In this document: positions 54,462 to 62,627 of the stretch, piece by piece
How positions within the stretch are numbered: position 1 is the first letter of the stretch
Layout: each line of letters starts with the position of its first letter
Origin: Chryseosolibacter sp040902445
Lineage (GTDB): Bacteria > Bacteroidota > Bacteroidia > Cytophagales > Cyclobacteriaceae
Direction of reading: 5' to 3'
NCBI GenBank assembly: GCA_040902445.1
Contig: JBBDXJ010000270.1
Location: 22,495-86,494 of the forward strand
Length of the DNA: 64,000 bases
The notes under the pieces: generated by a model
What the model was told of the DNA's origin: nothing
What the model saw: the letters and a program-made list of their open reading frames with translations, nothing else
Databases searched by the model: none
Program-made: the position numbers and the translations under genes

Positions 54462-57400
54462 ATGACCAACGCCTTCCCGTGTAAAATGTCAAATTACTTT
54501 TTCCCGCTTGCATTTCTTTTCTTCCTGGCCGGATGCGAAAAAAAACAAAGTGGTCCCCTGACCGTTGATTCACCCGTCGCCGCGGAAAATGCTGTATCGA
54601 CTTTCGAGATAGAACCTGGTTTTAAGATCGAGCTGGTTGCCGCCGAGCCGCTGATCGCTGATCCGGTTGCCATGGAGATTGATGAGAATGGGAATATGTA
54701 CGTGGTTGAAAATCATGGTTACCCGCTTGATAAGACCAAATCGAGCAAAGTAAAAATGCTTCGCGATACTGATGGCGACGGGCGGATGGATAAAAGCACG
54801 ATCTTCGCGGATACCCTGATGATGCCAACCGGTGTTTTACGCTGGAAGAAAGGCATACTTGTAACGGATGCTCCGGATTTGTTGTACATGGAAGACACCA
54901 ACGGAGACGGACAGGCGGATATCATCGAGGTGATGCTTACAGGTTTTGCCCTGGCAAATCCCCAGCACAATGTGAACACCCCTATACTCGGACTGGATAA
55001 CTGGATCTACCTTGCCCACGAAAGAGCGCTGGGTAGTGAAGTATACAAAGATAAGTTTGGCGATCGTGGCGGTGACATCTACTTTCCCGCAAAACCCGAC
55101 GCTGTGCGACTTCCGGAAAATGCCAACGGAATGAATGTGCGTTTCCGGCCTGAGTCGCACGAGCTGGAAATGCTCGCGAGCAGCACTCAATACGGACACA
55201 GTTTTGATGTATGGGGTAATTATCTGCTCGTGAATAATTCCAACCATGCCATGCACGCTGTTATCCCCGACGAATATTTAAACCGAAATCCTAAACTGCT
55301 TGTTGCAAGGAGCACCAGTTCACTTCCGGATCACGGCAATGCAGCGGAAGTATTTCCCATCACGAAAACGCCCGACCGCCAGTTGCTCACCGATGTGGGT
55401 GTGATGACTTCCGCGTGTGCAATAACAGCGTATTCGGGCGGAGCTTTTCCCGAAGAATATAACACCCTTACAACATTCGTTGCCGAACCAGTCAGTAATA
55501 TTGTTCATGTCGACAGATTAAAATCAAATGGGTCCAGCTTTGTGGCCAGCCGTTTACACGATAAAAAAGAATTTCTTGCCTCTACCGATATGTGGAGCAG
55601 GCCTGTAAACCTTTATACGGGACCCGATGGAGCCCTTTACGTAGTGGATTACTACCGGGAGATCATTGAACACCCCGAGTGGTTGTCAGATGAAGTGATT
55701 AATTCCGGAAGGCTTTACAACGGTCATGATATGGGCCGTATATTCCGGATCTCCGCGACGGATGCGAAGCCTGCCATGTGGACCAAAGACCTTGCTTTTG
55801 GCGATGCCACTGATGAAGAGCTTATTGAAAAGCTCGCTGATCATAATATCTGGTGGCGGCGCAATGCGCAGCGAATGCTGCTTGATCGGAATAACTCCGC
55901 CAATGTTCCCGCTCTTGTGAAAATGGCTGAAAACGAAGCTTCTGCCGAAGGACGCCTGCATGCCCTATGGACGCTACAGGGGATGAAGCGACTAACGCCG
56001 GAACACATTAAAAAAGCTTTGCGCGATCCTGAAGCAGGTGTCCGCGTGAATGCTATTAAACTCGCGGAGTTTCAATTGAAGAATGAACCAACACTGGGGG
56101 AAAATCTTATCTCTCTTCACGATGATGATGACGCCAAAGTAAGATTTCAACTGCTTTGTACGCTGGGCTTTATCGATTCACGGGAGGCCGCCGAGGTGAG
56201 AAATAAACTCTTGTTCAGAGATATACAGGACGAGTTTGTGCAGGTGGCCGCTTTATCCGCACCGTCTTCCCAAACGGAAAACCTGCTGGAGTCCGTGCTT
56301 GCGCAATATAAGCGGAACGTTCCGGCCTATGGATCGCTTGTTCAGAGTTTGACCGCCATGACTGCAGCGGAGGAAAAATCACGGCTTGCCTACACGCTGC
56401 TGCAGAAAGGTACTGCCGTTGTTCCGGAAGACAGCGTGAGCTGGCAGGTGCCTGTTCTCAAAGGGCTTGCCCGAGGTTTCAACGGCAGGAAGGCACTGTT
56501 ATCGCAACAGGAACAGAATCTTTTGTTCAAATCATTTTTTGACCACCCTGCCCATTCTGTACGGCAGGCAAGCCTCCAGGTGTTGCAATCCAAACAGTTG
56601 ACCGGAGGCCAGCAGATCAAAACCGCCATGCAAAGAGCGCGACAGGTGGCCAGCGATGATCAGGTACCCGAAAGAGAAAGGGCGCTGGCTATCAATTTTC
56701 TTGCGCTTCAAAATCCTGCGCCTGATGCGCCATTGCTGAAGACATTGGTCCTGTCGGATAAATCACTTCCTGTTCAGTTGGCATCCATCCGGACCATGAG
56801 TGCTATTCCCGATGAAACTATTACCGAGTTTACCATGGAGAATTGGCCTAAGCTTGACCCAGCGGTAAAGGATGCAGCCTTGAATTCCTTCATGGAAAAT
56901 GAATCACGTGTAAGGGTCCTGGTCGATGCATTGGAAGCCGGCAAAGTCCAGAAGACCAGCGTGGGCTGGGGTCGCAGCATCCGTCTTATGACGCAACGCA
57001 ATATCGAACTCCGAAACCGCGCGAGGGCATTTTTTACAAAAGATGATGAAACGAAAAAAGTGATTGAAGATTACAAACCCGCGCTCGAACTCGATGGCGA
57101 TGTTGCGAATGGAAAATTGGTTTATGGGAAGAGCTGTGCCATCTGTCATCAGGTGAAAGGCGAAGGAGGTATTCCTTTTGGGCCTGACCTCGGTACCATC
57201 CAAAGTTGGCCAGCTTCCGGTATCATGGCAAACATCATTGATCCGAATCAATCTATCTCGCATGGTTTTGACTTATGGAATGTGGTGTTAAAAAACGGCG
57301 AATCGCTGCAGGGTGTCATTACAGCAGAGACACCTTCTTCCGTTACCGTGCGCAATGCAACCGGCCAGGTAAATACGATCGCCCGGGAGGAGATCTCGTC

Positions 57401-57503
57401 GCAAAAAGCTATGAATATGTCAGCGATGCCTGTTGGATTGGAAAAGGATATCAATCAGCAGGAGATGGCGGACTTGTTGGCGTTTTTGAAAAACAGCAAA
57501 TAA
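54462..57503 (+). CDS. Membrane-bound dehydrogenase-type propeller, HEAT repeats and cytochrome c
   Basis: 1013 residues; a start at 54486 would give a tidy lipoprotein signal (YFFPLAFLFFLAGC). Order: an N-terminal propeller typical of the PVC-type 'putative membrane-bound dehydrogenase' domain (FEIEPGFKIELVAAEPLIADPVAMEIDENGNMYVVEN, MLRDTDGDGRMDKSTIFAD, NGMNVRFRPESHELEMLASSTQYGHSFD, residues about 45-410), HEAT-like helical repeats (about 440-850) and a c-type cytochrome with CAICH at residues 892-896 and the domain LLAFLKN end. It should oxidise a sugar or alcohol at the outer surface and pass electrons to other cytochromes. The stop codon TAA starts a heptamer repeat. Regulated, presumably, from operator site 5. 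Confidence 0.87.
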   Translation: MTNAFPCKMSNYFFPLAFLFFLAGCEKKQSGPLTVDSPVAAENAVSTFEIEPGFKIELVAAEPLIADPVAMEIDENGNMYVVENHGYPLDKTKSSKVKMLRDTDGDGRMDKSTIFADTLMMPTGVLRWKKGILVTDAPDLLYMEDTNGDGQADIIEVMLTGFALANPQHNVNTPILGLDNWIYLAHERALGSEVYKDKFGDRGGDIYFPAKPDAVRLPENANGMNVRFRPESHELEMLASSTQYGHSFDVWGNYLLVNNSNHAMHAVIPDEYLNRNPKLLVARSTSSLPDHGNAAEVFPITKTPDRQLLTDVGVMTSACAITAYSGGAFPEEYNTLTTFVAEPVSNIVHVDRLKSNGSSFVASRLHDKKEFLASTDMWSRPVNLYTGPDGALYVVDYYREIIEHPEWLSDEVINSGRLYNGHDMGRIFRISATDAKPAMWTKDLAFGDATDEELIEKLADHNIWWRRNAQRMLLDRNNSANVPALVKMAENEASAEGRLHALWTLQGMKRLTPEHIKKALRDPEAGVRVNAIKLAEFQLKNEPTLGENLISLHDDDDAKVRFQLLCTLGFIDSREAAEVRNKLLFRDIQDEFVQVAALSAPSSQTENLLESVLAQYKRNVPAYGSLVQSLTAMTAAEEKSRLAYTLLQKGTAVVPEDSVSWQVPVLKGLARGFNGRKALLSQQEQNLLFKSFFDHPAHSVRQASLQVLQSKQLTGGQQIKTAMQRARQVASDDQVPERERALAINFLALQNPAPDAPLLKTLVLSDKSLPVQLASIRTMSAIPDETITEFTMENWPKLDPAVKDAALNSFMENESRVRVLVDALEAGKVQKTSVGWGRSIRLMTQRNIELRNRARAFFTKDDETKKVIEDYKPALELDGDVANGKLVYGKSCAICHQVKGEGGIPFGPDLGTIQSWPASGIMANIIDPNQSISHGFDLWNVVLKNGESLQGVITAETPSSVTVRNATGQVNTIAREEISSQKAMNMSAMPVGLEKDINQQEMADLLAFLKNSK

Positions 57504-57550
57504 GCTGTAAGGAGTAAGCTGTAAGTGGTAAGTAGTAAGTAGTAAGTTTT
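57501..57550. repeat. Heptamer repeat starting with the stop codon (TAAGTAG / TAAGCTG type)
   Basis: TAAGCTG TAAGGAG TAAGCTG TAAGTGG TAAGTAG TAAGTAG TAAGTTT. The first TAA is the stop codon of the dehydrogenase gene; the units match those after the stop at 30028 and, on the other strand, 34073. Confidence 0.88.
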
Positions 57551-57612
57551 GAGGAGTTATATTTTAATAGTCACGTTCTAGTGAGATTTAATTGTAAAAT
57601 TCGAACTATTTT

Positions 57613-57717
57613 TTGCTGATTTTTACATCCGGGTTTTTGCTGATGGGTTGCTCGGGGAAAGGTGAGCACTCGGAAAGCAGCGAATCAAATAATGGAGAGC
57701 ACGAAAAGTCAGGAATG
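57613..57717 (+). other. Orphan lipoprotein-signal remnant
   Basis: In the frame opening after TAA at 57595, LLIFTSGFLLMGCSGKGEHSESSESNNGEHEKSG reads as a lipoprotein signal with a Ser/Glu/Asn-rich linker, but only a TTG is available as start and the sequence runs into that of the next remnant. It is probably the leftover 5' end of a lost lipoprotein gene. Confidence 0.35.
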
Positions 57718-57765
57718 TCCGTTGGAAAAAACTTTAAAAAAAATAAAATTAAAAATTGTAATCAA

Positions 57766-57960
57766 ATGAGAAGATCGAAAAGAGCCTGGTCAGTTGTACT
57801 GGTTTTAATACTGATAAATATTCTGCCATTGCAAGCAGAGGTGAGGCTGGCTGGTATTTTTTCCAGCGAGATGGTCCTTCAGCGAAACCATGAAATTGGT
57901 GTCTGGGGATGGGCAGACAAAGGGGAGAGGATTACCGGCTTCTCCCTTTCGCACCGATGA
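57766..57960 (+). pseudogene. Truncated sialate O-acetylesterase, 5' fragment
   Basis: From ATG 57766: a signal peptide (AWSVVLVLILINILPLQAEV) and VRLAGIFSSEMVLQRNHEIGVWGWADKGERIT, the opening of SASA-type sialate O-acetylesterases, which are normally 450-650 residues. After 57 residues it changes to GFSLSHR and stops. Sequence beyond is a dispersed hairpin repeat (57999-58034), so the gene was cut by a rearrangement. Only the 5' end, including the signal, survives, as in the truncated gene at 48878. Confidence 0.7.
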
Positions 57961-57998
57961 TTGGTAGGGAGGTTTGAAACGTTGGGAAGTTTTCGAAC

Positions 57999-58034
57999 CT
58001 GCAGCGTCCCTGAGACAGGAGACACTGCAGAGAC
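57999..58034. repeat. Hairpin repeat, copy 2 (inverted relative to 3561-3600)
   Basis: CTGCAGCGTCCCTGAGACAG followed by GAGACACTGCAGAGAC. Arms and loop match the reverse complement of copy 1. It stands directly behind the truncated SASA gene. Confidence 0.6.
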
Positions 58035-58040
58035 GAATAG

Positions 58041-58065
58041 GGGGTAACTTACAACTCAAAACTTA
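58041..58065. repeat. Short heptamer repeat starting with a minus-strand stop codon
   Basis: Minus strand: TAA then GTTTTGA GTTGTAA GTTACCC. The TAA is the stop of the heparinase gene. Confidence 0.5.
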
Positions 58066-60144
58066 TTTCCCCGCCGTAAAAACAATCTCATGATTGCCCT
58101 TTAATCCCGGCTGAATAAATTCAAGCACAACTCTTGATACTCCCTTCGGCCAGTATTGTTTTAATTTAGGGTCGGTCACTTCGATGAATTCAATTTTCGG
58201 TTTTACTACTTTTGAATCATAGCGCATATCCAGCGTGAAACCCTCGCCTTCGAATTTCAGGATGCCCGGCTCTGCCTGCGTTACTTTGCAATAGGTCATA
58301 AAATTTGAGCTCGTTAATCCTTCAGACTTCGCAGTCAATTCGAATTTATCGCCGATCGAAAAACTGTTTTCGCGTTTAAGGTTATATGTTCGCATCCAGC
58401 TTTTCACTTTTGCATCTTCGGGATAGGCCTTTGCAATATTGGTTGAAAAAATAATGTTCCGTCCATTGTTTTGAAAGCTCGTCCCTTCCGCCTGGTATTT
58501 GCGGCCCTGCATTTGTGCAACACCATTGATCACGGGCACATTATGGTATAGGGATTGCATGGTCCAGATCTCATAACGCTGGCGGCTGAAAGTTTTTGCC
58601 GTGTATTCTTCGCGACCGAGATCGATCAGACACGGCTTGCCATCGTAATACATGATACCGGATCCCACATCGTTGTGATTGTGCGCTTCACTGTTGTGAC
58701 CGCCTTTGGCGCCGAAGAAAAAACCTTTGTAACTTCCCTGTTGATCCCTTCCTCCGCCTATCTGGGTGTCGGGCAACCAGAACTCTCCCGGCAACGCTTC
58801 CTTTGCTTCAGCGTTCAGGATCTCATTCAGGTTGCTGAGTTGTTCGATCTGATCATTGATTCTTCCAGAAAGATTTTTTTCTCCCCACTTGTTCAGCTTT
58901 GCAAGATAAGCACCGAACTGATGCATGACAGGGTCTTTAATTGCTTTTCCATATTGATAGACCTGATAGGGATTTCCACCAGTTGTGGGATCGGCATCGG
59001 CAAAATTGATAAAGTAGGGCGCATGGATATTCACTTTGTAAAAATATTTACCGATATTCTGGATCAGGGGATCATCGAACACATCAAATTTTCCACCCGT
59101 TACCTGTTTCAAAGTAGCGAGACTCTGATAAAGAACTGATCCGGCAACGCCCCAGTAAGATGGACCTTCATCACAACCGCCATCGTCAGGGTAACTGTTG
59201 GGAAACTGGTCGAGTGAATGAACGAGTTTCCGGATGGCCGCGCGTTTCTTATCCTGATCATCTTCCAACAAGAGGATACAGTTCAGCATATTGTAGTTTA
59301 CCCAGGGATTCCAGTTGTTTACTCCGGATCCGGTTATCTTGGCTGAAACAAGAAGGTTTGGATTCAGTTCATTACTGTAATCTCTCCATGGGTTGTCCGG
59401 CGTGTTGACACTATATCCTTCTTTGGGTTTAAGACTCATCCACCAGAAGTCATCGCGATTATAATATGGGACGATAACTTTTTTCATGATCTCATCCTTC
59501 AGGCGGATGGGTACCAGTGGGTGCACTTTGTCAAACTCATCTTTAAAAAGGTACCAGGTCCAGGCGAGCATGCTTGCAACTTCACCGACCCCCAGATCTA
59601 TCGTTGGTTCATTTGCATCAGGAAGTCCATTGGGAGCCTGTTGCAAATAAAAGTGCGCTGACCATCCCCACCATGTTTGTTCGCAGTAATACCATACTCC
59701 ATTGATGATCTGATCGATAAAGCGACCTTTGCCGTCTGCGAGTTCTCCCATGACGAGCGCGCTCAACGCTGATTTTGGTCCGGCGTACACTTCCTGCAAG
59801 CGGTTTCCTGAGCGGACAATCTCCATATAATCGGTTGCCTTGACTCCGGGCCATCCATAATTGAGTTGGCTTTCCGCTGCTTTTATGTACGCTTCGCGGA
59901 TTTGCGGGGAGAGGTTGTTCCAGAAATTTCGATTTTTATGATCCGGCAACAGGATCCACGAATGATCGGTGATGAGATCTTTGGAAAGATCCAGCTGTTG
60001 AAGTTCTTTCATCAGAATGTTTCGCTCTTCAGCGTGATGTTGACCTGATGCCGGGTTTATTTTTGTGATGAAGGGTAGGAGGAGGCATAACAGGAAGGTG
60101 AAGTTCTGACCTGAATGCATTTTCTTAGGAAAAGAATTTCTCAT
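58063..60144 (-). CDS. Heparinase II/III family polysaccharide lyase
   Basis: 694 residues from the start at 60144; an upstream in-frame ATG at 60165 adds 7. A signal peptide lies at FTFLLCLLLPFITKINPASG. The N-terminal 400 residues are helical (alpha/alpha toroid), with GWPGVKATDYMEIVRSGNR, YCEQTWWGWSAHFYLQQ, YNMLNCILLLEDDQDKKRAAIRKLVHSLDQF and DDGGCDEGPSYWGVAG, the last a conserved signature of the family. The C-terminal beta-sandwich begins GFFFGAKGGHNSEAHNHNDVGSGIMYYDGKPCLIDLGREEYTAKTFS, with the HNHND histidines. The enzyme should cleave a uronate-containing polysaccharide by beta-elimination. Only a half-site of the operator (60231-60238) lies in its upstream region. Confidence 0.9.
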   Translation of the reverse strand: MRNSFPKKMHSGQNFTFLLCLLLPFITKINPASGQHHAEERNILMKELQQLDLSKDLITDHSWILLPDHKNRNFWNNLSPQIREAYIKAAESQLNYGWPGVKATDYMEIVRSGNRLQEVYAGPKSALSALVMGELADGKGRFIDQIINGVWYYCEQTWWGWSAHFYLQQAPNGLPDANEPTIDLGVGEVASMLAWTWYLFKDEFDKVHPLVPIRLKDEIMKKVIVPYYNRDDFWWMSLKPKEGYSVNTPDNPWRDYSNELNPNLLVSAKITGSGVNNWNPWVNYNMLNCILLLEDDQDKKRAAIRKLVHSLDQFPNSYPDDGGCDEGPSYWGVAGSVLYQSLATLKQVTGGKFDVFDDPLIQNIGKYFYKVNIHAPYFINFADADPTTGGNPYQVYQYGKAIKDPVMHQFGAYLAKLNKWGEKNLSGRINDQIEQLSNLNEILNAEAKEALPGEFWLPDTQIGGGRDQQGSYKGFFFGAKGGHNSEAHNHNDVGSGIMYYDGKPCLIDLGREEYTAKTFSRQRYEIWTMQSLYHNVPVINGVAQMQGRKYQAEGTSFQNNGRNIIFSTNIAKAYPEDAKVKSWMRTYNLKRENSFSIGDKFELTAKSEGLTSSNFMTYCKVTQAEPGILKFEGEGFTLDMRYDSKVVKPKIEFIEVTDPKLKQYWPKGVSRVVLEFIQPGLKGNHEIVFTAGK

Positions 60145-60230
60145 GGTTATCAAGCGGTCAGGCATTGTTGCTCCGAATCGCCCGTTTAAAAAACCAATGA
60201 ATTTTTAAATTATACAAATATTTTACTTTT

Positions 60231-60238
60231 CGGGTACC
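60231..60238. promoter_or_regulatory. Degenerate operator half-site before the heparinase gene
   Basis: TTTTCGGGTACC is identical to the left half of the palindrome, but the right half is lost (TTGAGG). It lies 87 bp upstream of the heparinase start. Confidence 0.4.
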
Positions 60239-60435
60239 TTGAGGTGATAAATGGATGCTCACAGATGGAGCGCCTGTCTATCAACTCCGGTTGAAACCCG
60301 TTTCGGAAAATTGTGATCATGTCCGGCCCACGAACGCACAGTCGCTTTCGCGGGCTCTGCAATCGATCTTCCGTTGTCTGAACGGGGGATTATTCCCAAA
60401 TGAATTTTTCTTTTTTGAAAGAATTGTATACATTT

Positions 60436-60449
60436 CGGGTACGTACCCG
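60436..60449 (+). promoter_or_regulatory. Operator-like palindrome, site 6 (perfect), touching a start codon
   Basis: CGGGTACGTACCCG ends 2 bp before the ATG at 60452. If that is the start, the site occupies the position of the ribosome binding site; if the start is ATG 60473 it is in the leader. It may also serve the divergent heparinase gene. Confidence 0.82.
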
Positions 60450-60451
60450 TA

Positions 60452-62473
60452 ATGATGATTGAATTCCGCGCGATGACATATTATTTCGATTTGAAACTGA
60501 CCAATTCTTCATATACGCTGCTAAGAATACCCCTAAAAACCCTCAAATTATTCATTTACGGCACTTTTTTCCGGTTGATAGTGATTAATGCCCAAGCCCA
60601 GCAGACCTCTCCGGAACCCATCAGGGGGGTTAAAATTGGCAAAAACCGGGAGCTATTGGTCAATGGAAAACCTTTTTTGCCCATTATGTCGTGGGCCCAG
60701 CCGGCCAAAAATTATCGGCAGCTGAGGGATCTCGGTTTCAATACGCACACAAGCGGATCGGCGGATATTGTTGCCGCGAAAGAAGTGGGTTGTTACGCTG
60801 TGCCGGGTTTCAGGGAAGGTAAACCAGAAAATGATTTTATCCTCGGCTGGATTTTCGATGACGAGCCCGACCTTCCACAAGGCCGCGGTGCTGATGCAAA
60901 GCCGAGGCAAACCGCGGGAATGCAGGATCGCGGCATGAACGGGAGAAAAACAGTGACAGAAGTAGTTTACGGGGGAGATCAATTGACGCTCCTGGATTCC
61001 ACCTTTATTATAAGCACGATAGCATCACATCTTGATGTACCCTGGGAAATCACCTGGGGTCCCGACAACTGGATCTGGTATACTGAACAGCGCGGCACTG
61101 TAAGCAAAGTGAATCCTATTACCGGCGAAAAAAAGTTACTGCTGAGAATTGTCCCCGATGTTCACCGCAAAAATACCCTGGGTTTGTTGTGTATGGCCCT
61201 TCATCCGGATATGAAAAATTTCCCTTATGTATTTTTGAACTATCAGTATATGAAGGGAAGCGATTTGAAGTCGTTGCAATCAAAGTGGGTTCGCTACACC
61301 TATACGGGCACGACCTTAAAAGATCCACTCGTGTTGTTTGAAATCCCCGCTGATATTGGTCACAACGGTTCGCGTATTGTTTTCGCTCCTGATGGGAAAC
61401 TCATACTGGCAACCGGTGACGCCGATCATAAAAATGATGCTGCCAATTCAGGCAATGCTCAGAATTTAGAGTCGTGGAGTGGCAAGATCCTTCGGATGAA
61501 CATTGACGGCACTATTCCGGAAGACAACCCTTTTCCGGGAAGTCCTGTCTGGGCACTGGGGTTTCGGGTGCCCCCGGGTTTGGTATATGCATCCAACGGC
61601 AAGTTATACAGCGCTGAACATGGCAATGTGATCAATGATGAAGTCAATCTCATTGAAAAGGGCGCGAATTACGGATATCCGAATGTTTCCGGGGTGTGCG
61701 ACAGACCACGGGAGCTGGAATACTGCGCTTCTCACACAATTAAAGCTCCTATAATTGCCTGGACGCCGACGATTGCGCCTGCAGGACTGGATTATTATGA
61801 CAATTCAGCCATCCCGGAATGGCAAAATTCTCTTTTACTCGTTACCTTGAAATCCCAAAGTCTGAGGGTCTTAAAACTGAACGAAAGAGGCGATTCTGTA
61901 TTAGAGGATCGGGTGTATTTCGAGAAGAGTTTCGGACGGTTGCGGGATATCTGTGTTTCCCCTGACGGGGAGGTTTATATATCCACGAGCAACCTGGATT
62001 GGAACCAGGCAGAAGGGTTTCCAAAGGAAAATGACGACAGGATCATTAAAATATCAGGAAACAAAACCAGTAAGATCGTGTCGGACGCCGGTGGCAAAAC
62101 CAGGAACATGAAATCGTCGGCTCGGGCAGCAACTGTAAGATCAGACGCTCCCGGAGTGATAGTATATAACAACTATTGTACTTCCTGTCATAAACCTGAT
62201 GGCGCAGGTGTGCCTGGTACGTTTCCGCCTTTGAAGGGGACGCACCAAGTGACGGGGGATAAAACCAAATTAATACGTTTGGTATTACAGGGATTATCGG
62301 GACCGATCACGTTGGCCGGCGTAAAGTATGATACGGAAATGCCGTCGTTCAGTTTTCTTTTCGACCAGGAAGTGGCTGATGTGGTTGGATACGTTCGGTC
62401 CGCATTTGGGCAAAAACAGGAAACTGTTACGCTGGCGGAAGTGAAGAAGATAAGAGGCGAAGCAAAAAATTAA
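60452..62473 (+). CDS. Half TIM-barrel fused to PQQ-type sugar dehydrogenase and cytochrome c
   Basis: 673 residues (or 666 from ATG 60473). A weak signal-like segment LKLFIYGTFFRLIVINAQAQ lies at residues 31-50. Residues about 58-143 (GKPFLPIMSWAQPAKNYRQLRDLGFNTHTS...FILGWIFDDEPDLPQ) match the N-terminal half of the barrel protein at 43047-44195, then a short linker leads into a soluble aldose dehydrogenase (GSDH) propeller from about residue 190 (DVPWEITWGPDNWIWYTEQRGTVSKVNP, LLCMALHPDMKNFPYVFLNYQY, RIVFAPDGKLILATGDADH), and a C-terminal c-type cytochrome with CTSCH (576-580). The enzyme would oxidise aldoses with PQQ and hand electrons to the attached heme. The half barrel stops at the acid/base position and cannot fold as a normal enzyme, so this looks like a deletion fusion of two genes. 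Confidence 0.83.
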   Translation: MMIEFRAMTYYFDLKLTNSSYTLLRIPLKTLKLFIYGTFFRLIVINAQAQQTSPEPIRGVKIGKNRELLVNGKPFLPIMSWAQPAKNYRQLRDLGFNTHTSGSADIVAAKEVGCYAVPGFREGKPENDFILGWIFDDEPDLPQGRGADAKPRQTAGMQDRGMNGRKTVTEVVYGGDQLTLLDSTFIISTIASHLDVPWEITWGPDNWIWYTEQRGTVSKVNPITGEKKLLLRIVPDVHRKNTLGLLCMALHPDMKNFPYVFLNYQYMKGSDLKSLQSKWVRYTYTGTTLKDPLVLFEIPADIGHNGSRIVFAPDGKLILATGDADHKNDAANSGNAQNLESWSGKILRMNIDGTIPEDNPFPGSPVWALGFRVPPGLVYASNGKLYSAEHGNVINDEVNLIEKGANYGYPNVSGVCDRPRELEYCASHTIKAPIIAWTPTIAPAGLDYYDNSAIPEWQNSLLLVTLKSQSLRVLKLNERGDSVLEDRVYFEKSFGRLRDICVSPDGEVYISTSNLDWNQAEGFPKENDDRIIKISGNKTSKIVSDAGGKTRNMKSSARAATVRSDAPGVIVYNNYCTSCHKPDGAGVPGTFPPLKGTHQVTGDKTKLIRLVLQGLSGPITLAGVKYDTEMPSFSFLFDQEVADVVGYVRSAFGQKQETVTLAEVKKIRGEAKN

Positions 62474-62627
62474 AGATGGAACCTTATGCCTGTGCTTTAA
62501 TTTGTTGCCGGAATCTTTCAGAGTCGATGACTTTCCGATTCCTGGTTCACACCCGGAGGTGACAGAATTATTTACCTGCGCGGTCGAACGCTATGGTTAA
62601 TTAAAATAAAAAGATTAAGTGATTGAA

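Noticed and set aside
58555..59139. 194-codon plus-strand frame
   Set aside because: Antisense shadow of the heparinase gene.
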